This document shows positions 44,918 to 51,653 of a stretch of DNA of 64,000 bases, piece by piece (within the stretch, counting starts at the first letter, position 1; each line of letters begins with the position of its first letter). Source of the stretch: Thermogemmatispora tikiterensis (GTDB taxonomy: Bacteria; Chloroflexota; Ktedonobacteria; Ktedonobacterales; Ktedonobacteraceae); NCBI RefSeq assembly GCF_003268475.1, contig NZ_MCIF01000002.1, positions 5,028,100-5,092,099 on the forward strand. Reading direction: 5' to 3'. The position numbers and the translations under genes were made by a program. The notes beneath the pieces were generated by a model. It made no database searches and was not told the origin of the DNA. It saw nothing but the letters and a program-made list of their open reading frames with translations.

Positions 44918-45856
44918 ATGAAGATTCTTGTCACAGGAGGCGCAGGCTTCATCGGCTCCCATCTGGTCGATACCTATCTGGCGGCTGGTCATGAGGTTTT
45001 CATCGTCGACAATCTCTGGAGCGAAGGGGGCGGCAATCCGGCCAATATCTCCCCCCAAGCCCGCTTCTTCCGCGCTGATATTACCGATGCCGAAGCCATG
45101 CGCGATCTCTTCGCCCAGGTGCGGCCCGAGGTCGTCAGCCATCACGCCGCCCAGCATAGCGTCGCCGTCTCGGCTCGTGATCCTCTTCTCGATGCCCGCG
45201 TTAACGTCCTCGGCCTGCTCACCATCCTGCAGAACTGCACGCAGGTCGGCGTGCGCAAAATCATCTTCGCTTCTTCGGCTGCAACCTATGGCACGCCGCC
45301 GCAGCTGCCCGTCACCGAAGAGACACCGCAGCGGCCCGAGTCGCCCTACGGCATTACCAAGATGGTTGGTGAGCATTACCTGCGCTACTGGCATGAGGCC
45401 CACGGCCTGACTTATACCATCCTACGCTATGGCAACGTCTACGGACCACGCCAGGACCCTAATGGCGAGGCGGGCGTCATTGCCATTTTTGCCCGCCGTT
45501 TTCTCAATGGGGAAGGGGTGCGCATCGACTGGGATGGAGAGCAGGCCAAAGATTACGTCTTTGTCAGCGATGTCGCTCGCGCCAACTTGCTGGCGCTGGA
45601 GCGGGGTGACAACGACGTCTTCTGCATTGCCACTGGGCGGCCTACCTCGGTCAACGAGATCTACCACCAGCTTGTCAAACTGACCGGCTTTGAGGCTCCC
45701 ATCCAGCGCGCTCCCAAACGACCGGGCGACATCCGGCTTGCCTACTTCGACTATAGCAAAGCAACGCGGCTACTCGGCTGGCAGCCGCAAGTCTCGCTGG
45801 AAGAAGGTATCCGCCAAACGGTTGAATTCTTCCGCCAGAGCCAGGCCCGTGCCTAG
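44918..45856 (+). CDS. NAD-dependent sugar epimerase/dehydratase (GalE-like SDR)
   Basis: A 312-residue extended short-chain dehydrogenase. KILVTGGAGFIGSHLVDTYL carries GxxGxxG, FASSAATYG the catalytic Ser/Thr, and SPYGITKMVGEHYL the YxxxK. ILRYGNVYGPRQDPNGEAGV and DYVFVSDVARANLLAL are the sugar-nucleotide site. It resembles UDP-glucose 4-epimerases that interconvert UDP-glucose and UDP-galactose for glycan synthesis, but substrate range is broad in this group. No classic ribosome site precedes the ATG. It converges with the VOC gene. Confidence 0.85.
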   Translation: MKILVTGGAGFIGSHLVDTYLAAGHEVFIVDNLWSEGGGNPANISPQARFFRADITDAEAMRDLFAQVRPEVVSHHAAQHSVAVSARDPLLDARVNVLGLLTILQNCTQVGVRKIIFASSAATYGTPPQLPVTEETPQRPESPYGITKMVGEHYLRYWHEAHGLTYTILRYGNVYGPRQDPNGEAGVIAIFARRFLNGEGVRIDWDGEQAKDYVFVSDVARANLLALERGDNDVFCIATGRPTSVNEIYHQLVKLTGFEAPIQRAPKRPGDIRLAYFDYSKATRLLGWQPQVSLEEGIRQTVEFFRQSQARA

Positions 45857-45897
45857 GGCCAGACTCGGGCGGGAGGGGAATGCAACGCTGGCGCGGC

Positions 45898-46272
45898 TCA
45901 TTTGCCCGGCGCAGGCGGCGCAGGAGTAAAGAGGCCGAGGCGGTTGCCGGCGGGATCGCGGAAAAGGGCCCACCATCCAAGGCCGGGGATCTCCGTCTTT
46001 GGTATCAAGCAGCGTCCGCCGTGGGCCTCGATCGCAGCCAGCGTCGCCTCGATATCCTCGCTGGCCAGATAGATCAGCGGCTCTCCCTCGCGTTGGCTCT
46101 GGCCGTCGGGGCCGGGAAAGCCCCCGTGTATCCCGTCCTGGGTCTCAAAGTACAAATAGTCGTATGTGCTGTTGTGCCTAATTTGCCAGCCGAAGACCGC
46201 CTGGTAAAAGGTGGCGCTGGCGTCGCGGTCGCGTGTTGGCAACTCAAGATGAATAATGCTCCGTTGGGCCAT
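45898..46272 (-). CDS. VOC-family (glyoxalase/bleomycin-resistance fold) protein
   Basis: A 124-residue protein with the paired beta-alpha-beta-beta-beta units of the VOC fold. SIIHLELPTRDRDASATFYQ and AVFGWQIRHNST open the first unit, and GRCLIPKTEIPGLGWWALFR then DPAGNRLGLFTP the second. Metal ligands of a true glyoxalase are only partly conserved. Function unknown. AGGAGT lies 7 bases before the ATG. Its upstream side is occupied by an IS605-type remnant, so its native promoter may have been replaced. Confidence 0.82.
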   Translation of the reverse strand: MAQRSIIHLELPTRDRDASATFYQAVFGWQIRHNSTYDYLYFETQDGIHGGFPGPDGQSQREGEPLIYLASEDIEATLAAIEAHGGRCLIPKTEIPGLGWWALFRDPAGNRLGLFTPAPPAPGK

Positions 46273-46324
46273 GAGAGACTCCTTTCTGCTCTCTTGCGCA
46301 GCAACTCATCCACAAAAGCGCAGG

Positions 46325-46745
46325 AGACCCCCGCTTTCAAGCGTGGGGAGGAATGCGCCGTTCTCCTTGCTCTTGTGGACAAGATCTTGGTCTATATGAG
46401 ATACCATTTGCATGGGTAGAACGATCGTTGTCCAACTCAATCCGACGCCAGAGCAGGCGCGCAGCCTCAAGACAACGCTTGAGCAATACACCGCCTGCTT
46501 GAATACTGTTGCTCAGGAGGGATTTACCACTGATTGCAGCAACGGAGTCGAGTTGCATAAACGGACGTACTACCCGCTTGGTGCCCAGTATCCTGATCTT
46601 CCTGCTCAACTGGTGTGTTCAGCTCGTGTCAAAGCAACGGAAGCCGTCACATCGGCCTTAACCTGGAAGATCAAGAAGGCAAAGGCCTATCGTGTCCGCT
46701 CTTCGGAGCGAGATGCAAGCCCCTGCCTTTAGGCATGGGGTTCAC
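46325..46745 (+). mobile_element. Internally deleted IS605/IS1341-type element
   Basis: The left part carries a hairpin (46328-46348: CCCC-CGCTT, AAGCG-T-GGGG), then the start of a tnpB, and the right part a hairpin of the same design (46720-46740: CCCC-TGCCT, AGGCA-T-GGGG) followed by TTCACTC. The second overlaps the end of the tnpB remnant exactly as at the right end of normal IS605-type elements. The length is only ~420 bp. Exact cleavage points cannot be fixed by eye. Confidence 0.65.
46412..46732 (+). pseudogene. tnpB remnant (both ends kept, middle deleted)
   Basis: A 106-codon frame. TIVVQLNPTPEQARSLKTTL and QYTACLNTVAQEGFTTDCSN form the N-terminal helical part of TnpB; the chain is recognisable up to VKATEAVTSALTWKIKKAKA (about residue 90). 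It then jumps to SSERDASPCL, which reads like the last residues of a TnpB next to the right-end hairpin. All RuvC and zinc-ribbon parts are absent, so it cannot be a nuclease. Confidence 0.75.
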
Positions 46746-46872
46746 TCAGCGCCTCGATATCGCGCAGAATCGTGCGGCGCGAGACCTCGAAATGCCGCGC
46801 GAGAGACGCGGCGGTCCATTTACCGCGCTGCAAGAGCAGCACGATGGCAGTCAAGCGATCCATACGGTGCAT
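46729..46872 (-). pseudogene. Truncated HTH regulator (WYL/YafY-like N-terminus)
   Basis: Forty-seven codons from an ATG at 46872 with GGAGGGGAG upstream. RLTAIVLLLQRGKWTAASLA and RHFEVSRRTILRDIEALSE are the N-terminal helix-turn-helix of WYL-domain regulators (normally ~300 residues). The frame runs straight into the right hairpin of the IS605-type remnant and stops there as PHA. The WYL part is not found beyond the element, so the gene was cut and its remainder lost. Confidence 0.72.
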
Positions 46873-46942
46873 CAGTCTCCCCTCCGTTCCGATTCTGAGC
46901 GATCGCACTCGGGCCTTTCCTCTCTCCTTTTCTCTGCGGGCT

Positions 46943-47908
46943 TCAGGATTCCGGTAGGATACGCTCGGCCAGCTCATAGAGAGCGTCGGCCAGCGACTCA
47001 ATCAGCTCGCGCTTCGCCAGCTTGGCGCGCCACTCAGCGGGGATCGCTTCCTCGCCGTAGAAGGCGCCCGCCAACTGGCCATAAACCGCCCCAGTCGAAT
47101 CGGCATCGTCGCCCAGGTTCACCACCAACAGGCAGCCCTCGCGGAACGAGGTACTGTGGTAGAAAGCCCACAGGGCCGCCTCCAGCGTCTTCACCACATA
47201 GCCGAGGCCCCGGATCTCCGGCGGCTGACGCACTTTAAACGAGCCAGCCGCCACCTCGGCAATCTCTGGCGTCAGCGGCTGCTCCTCCCAGGGGTCGGGC
47301 ACCGGCGTATAGAAAGGTGCCAGCAACTCCTCCTTACTGGCTCCCTCCAGCGCTCCAACAATCAGCCCGGCCATATAGCGGCAGGCATCCACCGCTGTCG
47401 CCGTTGCGTGCGTCGTACGCGAGCTAAGAGCGGCCTTCTCCAGCGCAGCCCGCGGATGGCGTGCGTAGCAGAGCGGCACAGGAGCCAGGCGCATCAGTGA
47501 GCCGTTGCCCGCGTAGCGCGGGTCGGAGGAGCCGGCCAGCGGGTTCCCCGTCTCGTCAAAGCGCCTCAAAGCCCTGGCCACCGTGCCCCCGATATCGAAG
47601 CAATAACCCGTACTCGACAGATAGCCCTCATCGCGCCAGCGCACATAGCGCTTCATCTGATCGCGCACATCAAAGCCCTGGCGTTCCACCAGGCTGGTCG
47701 CCAGGCAGAGGGCCATCGAGGTATCATCGGTCCACTGACCGGCCTGCAGCCCAAAAGGTCCCCCACCAACCATATCCGTCAGCGGGGCAAATGAGCCAGG
47801 AGGGCGGAACTCCAGCGTTGTACCCACAGCATCGCCACAAGCTTCAGCAAGCGTAAGAGAGCAGATTGATGCAGACGGAACGTCTGGCAGCGAGGAATTT
47901 GGTGCGTC
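46943..47908 (-). pseudogene. ADP-ribosylglycohydrolase family gene without its own start
   Basis: About 320 residues after the TnpB element's edge. LTLAEACGDAVGTTLEFRPP, the metal-site QWTDDTSMALCLATSL, GNGSLMRLAPVPLCYARHP and LVVNLGDDADSTGAVYGQLA show all Mg2+-binding Asp groups of the DraG/ADP-ribosylglycohydrolase fold, so the catalytic part is intact. No in-frame ATG, GTG or TTG exists between the element's end (~47909) and the conserved LTLAEA block; the frame continues only into tnpB sequence. It is therefore 5'-truncated or expressed from within the element. Function of the family: removal of ADP-ribose from proteins or nucleic acids, or dinitrogenase reactivation. Confidence 0.7.
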
Positions 47909-47913
47909 AACGA

Positions 47914-47933
47914 CCCCCGGCTCAAGCCAGGGG
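47914..47933 (-). ncRNA. Right-end hairpin of the TnpB element; candidate 3' end of omegaRNA
   Basis: On the minus strand CCCCTGGCT-TG-AGCCGGGGG makes a 9-bp stem (one U-G) whose loop contains the tnpB stop codon. In IS605-type elements the tnpB 3' end and right end encode the omega (re)RNA that guides TnpB, ending about here, with the guide read from flanking DNA. Its 5' boundary inside tnpB cannot be set by eye. Confidence 0.55.
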
Positions 47934-49136
47934 CTTGCCCGCAGCCGCAGCGGCCCGGGCTTCGGGGCTGGTTGACAACAGCCCACTGCCCCGCAGGACA
48001 GTACAGCGTGCACGCGCTCGAATATTCCGCGCTGCATTGATGTCGGCATGCTCCTCGGCCCCGCAGTGTGGGCAGGTGAAGCGATGCCGGCGACGGGTTC
48101 CTCGCTGCCCACAGTGGGAACAGAGCTGGCTCGTGTAGGCCGGGTTCACCTCCACCACACGCAGCCCTCGCTCCTGCGCCTGCTGCTCGGCCCAGCGCCG
48201 GATCAGTCCCCGCTGCCACAGCGCGAGCCGGCGTCGCAACGCTCGCCCCCGGATCTGCCCGTGCTGCGGTGGGGGGAGCTGCAGCCGCTCAAAGACCAGG
48301 ACCGCCTGTGGAGGTGCCCACTCTCCCAGGCGCTTTGCCACCGTCTGGGCAAACGTCTGGGTGCGGTGCCGTTGCTTGCGACCAAGCCGTTTCAGCACCC
48401 GCCGGACACTGCGCGTGTCCCGGTGCTGTGCCTTACGGGCCGCCAGCTTCCGCTGCAACCGCGCCCGCGTCTTCGCCGTGCGCCGATTGCGCACCTTCAC
48501 CGCCTTCCCGCTCACAAAGAGCACCCGCTCCTGGCCATCCACCGCCACCAGCGCATTCGTCTCGTTCAGATCAATCCCCACGACCTGACGACTTCCCGCT
48601 GTCTCCTCTGCTGCCGGCAGTGGCTGGGGGTCAGGCGCCTCCAGCGTGAGGGTGAGTCGCCCGACGAGCTGCCCAGCCCGTTCCAGCACCGTGAGACTGT
48701 CCATCGTCTTGGCCTGCGCCAGTCGCTGCTGAAACGCCTCCGGCACCCGGTAGGGAAGCTGCTTGCGTCCGGCCACGGTCCAGATGGAGAGGGTGCCGTC
48801 GGGGCGTAGGGAGGCATCGCGTCCTCGTGGCCCGATCAGAAACAGCGCCCGTCGGCGTCGGAACTGGAACGGACGCTGTGGCGGACGGCGGTTGCTCTGG
48901 GCACTCTGGTAGGCGGCAGCCACCAGGCGGATGGCGCTACAGGTCATCTGGGCATTGAGCTGGCCCTTGACCTGCCGGTAGCAGGCCCGGTGCAGCGCCA
49001 CGGCAGAGAGGGGCTGGCCCCCGTTGAAGCAGGGGGCTGAGAGCTGCTGCTGCACTGCCTGGAAGACCGCCAGCGTCTGACGCAGGTCCTCATCGGCTGG
49101 CAGCAGCAGCGGGATCGTGCGCTGCACCTGGGCCAT
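47922..49136 (-). CDS. tnpB: TnpB, IS605/IS1341-type RNA-guided nuclease (intact)
   Basis: A 404-residue TnpB. The RuvC catalytic residues are all present: Asp in QVVGIDLNETNALVA, Glu in AVLVFERLQLP and Asp in HADINAARNI. The zinc ribbon shows CSHCG and CPHCG. TnpB proteins are omegaRNA-guided DNA nucleases that retain the element at its donor site. The ATG at 49136 has GGAAGGAGGAAGG directly upstream; the frame upstream of it is not TnpB. No tnpA is near, so this is an IS1341-type, TnpB-only locus. Its end lies in the right-end hairpin, against the ADP-ribosylglycohydrolase gene. It is preceded 103 bp upstream by a cysteine-rich protein gene. Confidence 0.93.
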   Translation of the reverse strand: MAQVQRTIPLLLPADEDLRQTLAVFQAVQQQLSAPCFNGGQPLSAVALHRACYRQVKGQLNAQMTCSAIRLVAAAYQSAQSNRRPPQRPFQFRRRRALFLIGPRGRDASLRPDGTLSIWTVAGRKQLPYRVPEAFQQRLAQAKTMDSLTVLERAGQLVGRLTLTLEAPDPQPLPAAEETAGSRQVVGIDLNETNALVAVDGQERVLFVSGKAVKVRNRRTAKTRARLQRKLAARKAQHRDTRSVRRVLKRLGRKQRHRTQTFAQTVAKRLGEWAPPQAVLVFERLQLPPPQHGQIRGRALRRRLALWQRGLIRRWAEQQAQERGLRVVEVNPAYTSQLCSHCGQRGTRRRHRFTCPHCGAEEHADINAARNIRARARCTVLRGSGLLSTSPEARAAAAAGKPLA

Positions 49137-49182
49137 GCCTTCCTCCTTCCGCTGTTCGTTCATGCCCTTGCTGATCGCAGGT

Positions 49183-49232
49183 TGCTGCCAAGGGTCCTCT
49201 CGGGCTGGCCGGCAGAAAGGACCCTGGCAGCA
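49183..49232 (-). promoter_or_regulatory. Inverted repeat between the Cys-rich gene and tnpB
   Basis: TGCTGCCAAGGGTCC (49183-49197) and GGACCCTGGCAGCA (49219-49232) pair over 14 bp with one bulged base. It lies just downstream of the Cys-rich gene's stop and 47 bp upstream of tnpB. It could end the first transcript, attenuate tnpB or mark the element's left end. Confidence 0.55.
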
Positions 49233-49239
49233 GCACACC

Positions 49240-49899
49240 CTAATGGGTGACGGTGGGATCGCTGGTCAGAGGAGGCAGACAGGTGCAGGTTTCACAGCGG
49301 GGGCAATGGCCACAGGCCCGCACGGGCTGATGACACCTGCCGCAATTGCCGTAGAGGGGCAGCGACGAGGGGATGCGCGCCGAGATCAGCCCGGTCAGAT
49401 ACCCGGCGGTCCAGGCCAGCCACTGGGCCCGCTCGGCGGCAGGGGCCTGCTCCTCAGCCTTCCACTGAGCCTCAAGCAGGGTGTGCTCCAGCTCAGCGAT
49501 GAGGTCCTGGTCCGTGAGCAGCCGGCCCAGGCGATGCTGCTGCTCATCCCAGAGCTGTTGGAAGAAAGCGTCTGTCCCGGCCTGGTAGCCGTCGACGAAG
49601 GCCGGGTCCTGCACTTCGATGAAGGGGGTATGGATCACCTCGAAGGGCGCCCGCCGGTTCACGGGCAGGTGCATGGCGCAGCGAGGCGACGGCACGGGGG
49701 TCATCGCAGGGGAAGCCGCCGCAGGGGCTGGCTCCGGCGCTGGGAACGACGATATGGGGACGGACTCAGCGGGCGAGGTAGTGACAGCAGCACGCTCACC
49801 AGACGGCGCAGGTGGGAACCCCGCGCGGTCGGCAAACAGGACGGCCTCTAGAGACTGTTGGGGATCAGGGGACCCCGTAGGACAAGACAGCTCGGCCAT
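49240..49899 (-). CDS. Unknown Cys-rich (zinc-cluster) protein upstream of tnpB
   Basis: A 219-residue protein with no family I recognise. Residues 1-75 are Pro/Ala/Ser-rich and probably disordered. A helical middle (VDGYQAGTDAFFQQLWDEQQ, LIAELEHTLLEAQWKAEEQA) is followed by a C-terminal cysteine cluster, C-G-R-C ... A-C-G-H-C-P-R-C-E-T-C-T-C, which should bind one or two zinc ions. The ATG at 49899 has AGGAGGA 9 bases upstream, in the same style as tnpB. Only 103 bp separate it from tnpB, and it is divergent from a small HTH gene across an operator-like palindrome. A link to TnpB is inference from position. Confidence 0.65.
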   Translation of the reverse strand: MAELSCPTGSPDPQQSLEAVLFADRAGFPPAPSGERAAVTTSPAESVPISSFPAPEPAPAAASPAMTPVPSPRCAMHLPVNRRAPFEVIHTPFIEVQDPAFVDGYQAGTDAFFQQLWDEQQHRLGRLLTDQDLIAELEHTLLEAQWKAEEQAPAAERAQWLAWTAGYLTGLISARIPSSLPLYGNCGRCHQPVRACGHCPRCETCTCLPPLTSDPTVTH

Positions 49900-50090
49900 G
49901 ATGGTCTTCCTCCTTTTCGTTTTTCCCCAAGATGGGAACTGTCCGGGCCTGCTGAGGCATATGAGGTCGGGACGGGACTCACAATCCTGGCAGTCAAGCC
50001 GACAAGTACACAGAAACCAGCATCTTGGCCATGTCTCGTGCAACACGGCTTGCCCAATCAGGTGAATCAGAGGGTAAACCGAAAACTATC

Positions 50091-50126
50091 TTTACAGTTA
50101 ATGAACACTTGACTTTTAACTGTAAA
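50091..50126. promoter_or_regulatory. Operator-like inverted repeat in the divergent region
   Basis: TTTACAGTTAA (50091-50101) and TTAACTGTAAA (50116-50126) are exact 11-bp inverted repeats with a 14-bp spacer. TTGACT and TATAAC boxes lie within and just beside it. It is the obvious binding site for a dimeric regulator such as the small HTH protein encoded at 50249. Confidence 0.55.
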
Positions 50127-50151
50127 TAATATAACATGACAACCCACAGAC

Positions 50152-50193
50152 TGTCAAGGGTCAGTTGACAAAGATCCGCAAGAGTGTTAAAAA
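50152..50193 (+). promoter_or_regulatory. Promoter of the small HTH gene with a second palindrome
   Basis: TTGACA (50165-50170), 17 bp, TAAAAA (50188-50193). The -35 box is half of a TGTCAA-N7-TTGACA inverted repeat (50152-50170), which could serve as a second operator. The local sequence is very AT-rich. Confidence 0.5.
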
Positions 50194-50248
50194 TTAAATA
50201 GCTCCCTGCATAACTATGCTGGGCATGTCTGGAGAAGCAGAGGTCTCA

Positions 50249-50443
50249 ATGGACAGAATCCACAAAGAAGAATGCGTCACGGTAGACGATGCTGCCTTGG
50301 ATCTCAAGATCAGTCGGACTACCTTGTACAACTACCTGAATTTCTTAGGGATTCAGAGACACAAATTCCCCTTCGACCGAAGAACGTATATCCTTAAGCC
50401 CGATCTGGAGCGGATTCGGGAGTTCATGAAGGCCAGCCGTTAG
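50249..50443 (+). CDS. Small helix-turn-helix DNA-binding protein
   Basis: A 64-residue protein. CVTVDDAALDLKISRTTLYN followed by Y-L-N-F-L-G-I is a MerR/excisionase-like helix-turn-helix, and FPFDRRTYILKPDLERIREF is the wing and dimer-type helix. I associate very similar small proteins with Ktedonobacteria. ATG codons at 50216 and 50225 are possible; 50249 is preferred for AGAGGT upstream. It is divergent from the Cys-rich/tnpB genes and is the likely reader of the palindromes at 50091 and 50152. Confidence 0.7.
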   Translation: MDRIHKEECVTVDDAALDLKISRTTLYNYLNFLGIQRHKFPFDRRTYILKPDLERIREFMKASR

Positions 50444-51372
50444 CACTCCAGAGTTTCTAGCTGCACTGGCTCACTGCCAAGCGGCGGGGGCAGGCTCCTT
50501 GTGAAAGGGGTGAAAGAACAATCTCGCCAGTTCTACCAGTATATCAGTGGAGTAGGTAGTCTGACCATTTTCACCCCCTCACGCCAAAGCCGCTCAACAG
50601 TAATACTTTCTCCTCAAGCCTGGCTCAAAGCCTTAGCGACCTGAGTAGCTCAATGACAACAAACAGGCTCTTTCCTTTCCATTCGTCCGATGGTTTGGAG
50701 GTCTACCTCAGCGTTCTTTGCGAGATCTGACCAAGACTACGCGAGCCTCTCCAAGGAAGGTGGAAACAGCTCTGAACTGCCATCACTCCGCACTCGCATA
50801 AGTTTCCGATACGGGCAACGAAGCCGCCTCAGAACTGAGCTGACACGCACTCAGGCCAACGGTCATGAAGATCAAACCTGCTGGCCAGCTCAGGGCACCA
50901 AGACAAACAACCCCGGCTGCCAACACAGACCAACACCAGCAGAGCCGCCTTCCTCCCCTGGATGAATCCAGGGGTCCCCGGCGGCACGTTTTTATGGAAT
51001 CTACGGGAATAGACAGCCTGCCTGCACTGTTTAAAAACATGGGAAAGCCCGTTTACACCAGAAACCTCAGAGAGGATTCCCTCAGATCGGCGCGTCGTGC
51101 AGAGCGCGGTCGAGGGGAAGCGTCTGCCGCGGGTGGCGCTGTGCTGGGTGAGGCGCAGCGAGGTGAGGCGAAGTGTGATGATGCAGAAGCCAGCGCGTGG
51201 GGATGTGGTGAGGGGGAAGGGCGACGGAGGAGAGCGCGAGCGAGAGCCGTAGGCTGATGCGGCGGCTGACCAGCGACAGTGAGAGCGATCCGCGAGGCAG
51301 AGCTAGCTGCTTGCTCTCCTGCCCAGAGATAATAGTATAATATTGACAGCCTGCTAATTTGTGAGGAGGTGC
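50444..51372. other. Gene-poor stretch next to the accessory region
   Basis: About 930 bp with no convincing gene. Contents: a strong hairpin at 50944-50985, a low-complexity purine-rich part near 51080-51260, and a TATAAT box at 51336-51341 with a weak TTGCTC 19 bp upstream that may serve the small ORF at 51373. Confidence 0.45.
50944..50993 (+). terminator. Compound hairpin followed by T-run, IS605 right-end-like
   Basis: Inner stem CCCCTGGAT-GA-ATCCAGGGG (50955-50974) sits inside an outer GCCGCC/GGCGGC stem (50944-50949, 50980-50985) and is followed by ACGTTTTT. It fits a rho-independent terminator, yet the inner part has the CCCC-N5-N2-N5-GGGG design of the two IS605-type ends at 46720 and 47914, so a relic end is also possible. 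Confidence 0.5.
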
Positions 51373-51549
51373 ATGCATCTGGCAGAGAGGGAATCGGAAG
51401 CAGTCCTACCTCCAGAGAAAGGAATCCTCGCACTCTTCTCCGCACCATCTTTTTTTCTGGCGGCAACAGCGTCGTCGACTGCCAGAGCCAGGGTTGCATT
51501 CAGCGAGCAGACGAATTGGATCAACTCCAGCGTAGCGTGGGTTGTTTGA
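51373..51549 (+). CDS. Small ORF upstream of inositol-phosphate synthase
   Basis: Fifty-eight codons from an ATG at 51373 with a near-perfect GAGGAGG 4 bases upstream and a TATAAT box 32 bp upstream. The peptide has a hydrophobic central part (LALFSAPSFFLAATAS) but no family I know. Its leader, GCTAATTT-GTG-AGGAGG, is nearly repeated before the ino1 gene. It may be a true small membrane peptide or a leader peptide; translation is inferred from the ribosome site only. Confidence 0.4.
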   Translation: MHLAERESEAVLPPEKGILALFSAPSFFLAATASSTARARVAFSEQTNWINSSVAWVV

Positions 51550-51616
51550 AGGGTGAAAGGGATATTTTGCGTGTTTTACGCAGCGCAGTAGTCACGCGGC
51601 GAATGCCACTATATTG

Positions 51617-51630
51617 ATTAGCTAGCTAAT
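51617..51630. promoter_or_regulatory. 14-bp perfect palindrome upstream of ino1
   Basis: ATTAGCTAGCTAAT lies 24 bp before the ino1 ATG, just after a TATATT box (51610-51615). Its position over the expected transcription start suggests an operator. Confidence 0.5.
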
Positions 51631-51653
51631 TTAGTAGGAGGAAGGGAACGATC

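Noticed and set aside
45898..47908. VOC, HTH remnant and ADP-ribosylglycohydrolase as a toxin-antitoxin or defence island
   Set aside because: No toxin partner or defence-type nuclease besides TnpB is present; the HTH and hydrolase are truncated by element insertion.
49137..49238. Longer N-terminus of TnpB reaching 49238
   Set aside because: The extra residues are not TnpB-like and the ATG at 49136 has a near-perfect ribosome site.
51053..51499. 148-codon minus-strand frame before ino1
   Set aside because: Low-complexity Ser/Pro/Arg/His-rich, overlaps the small ORF with a good ribosome site, no recognisable family.
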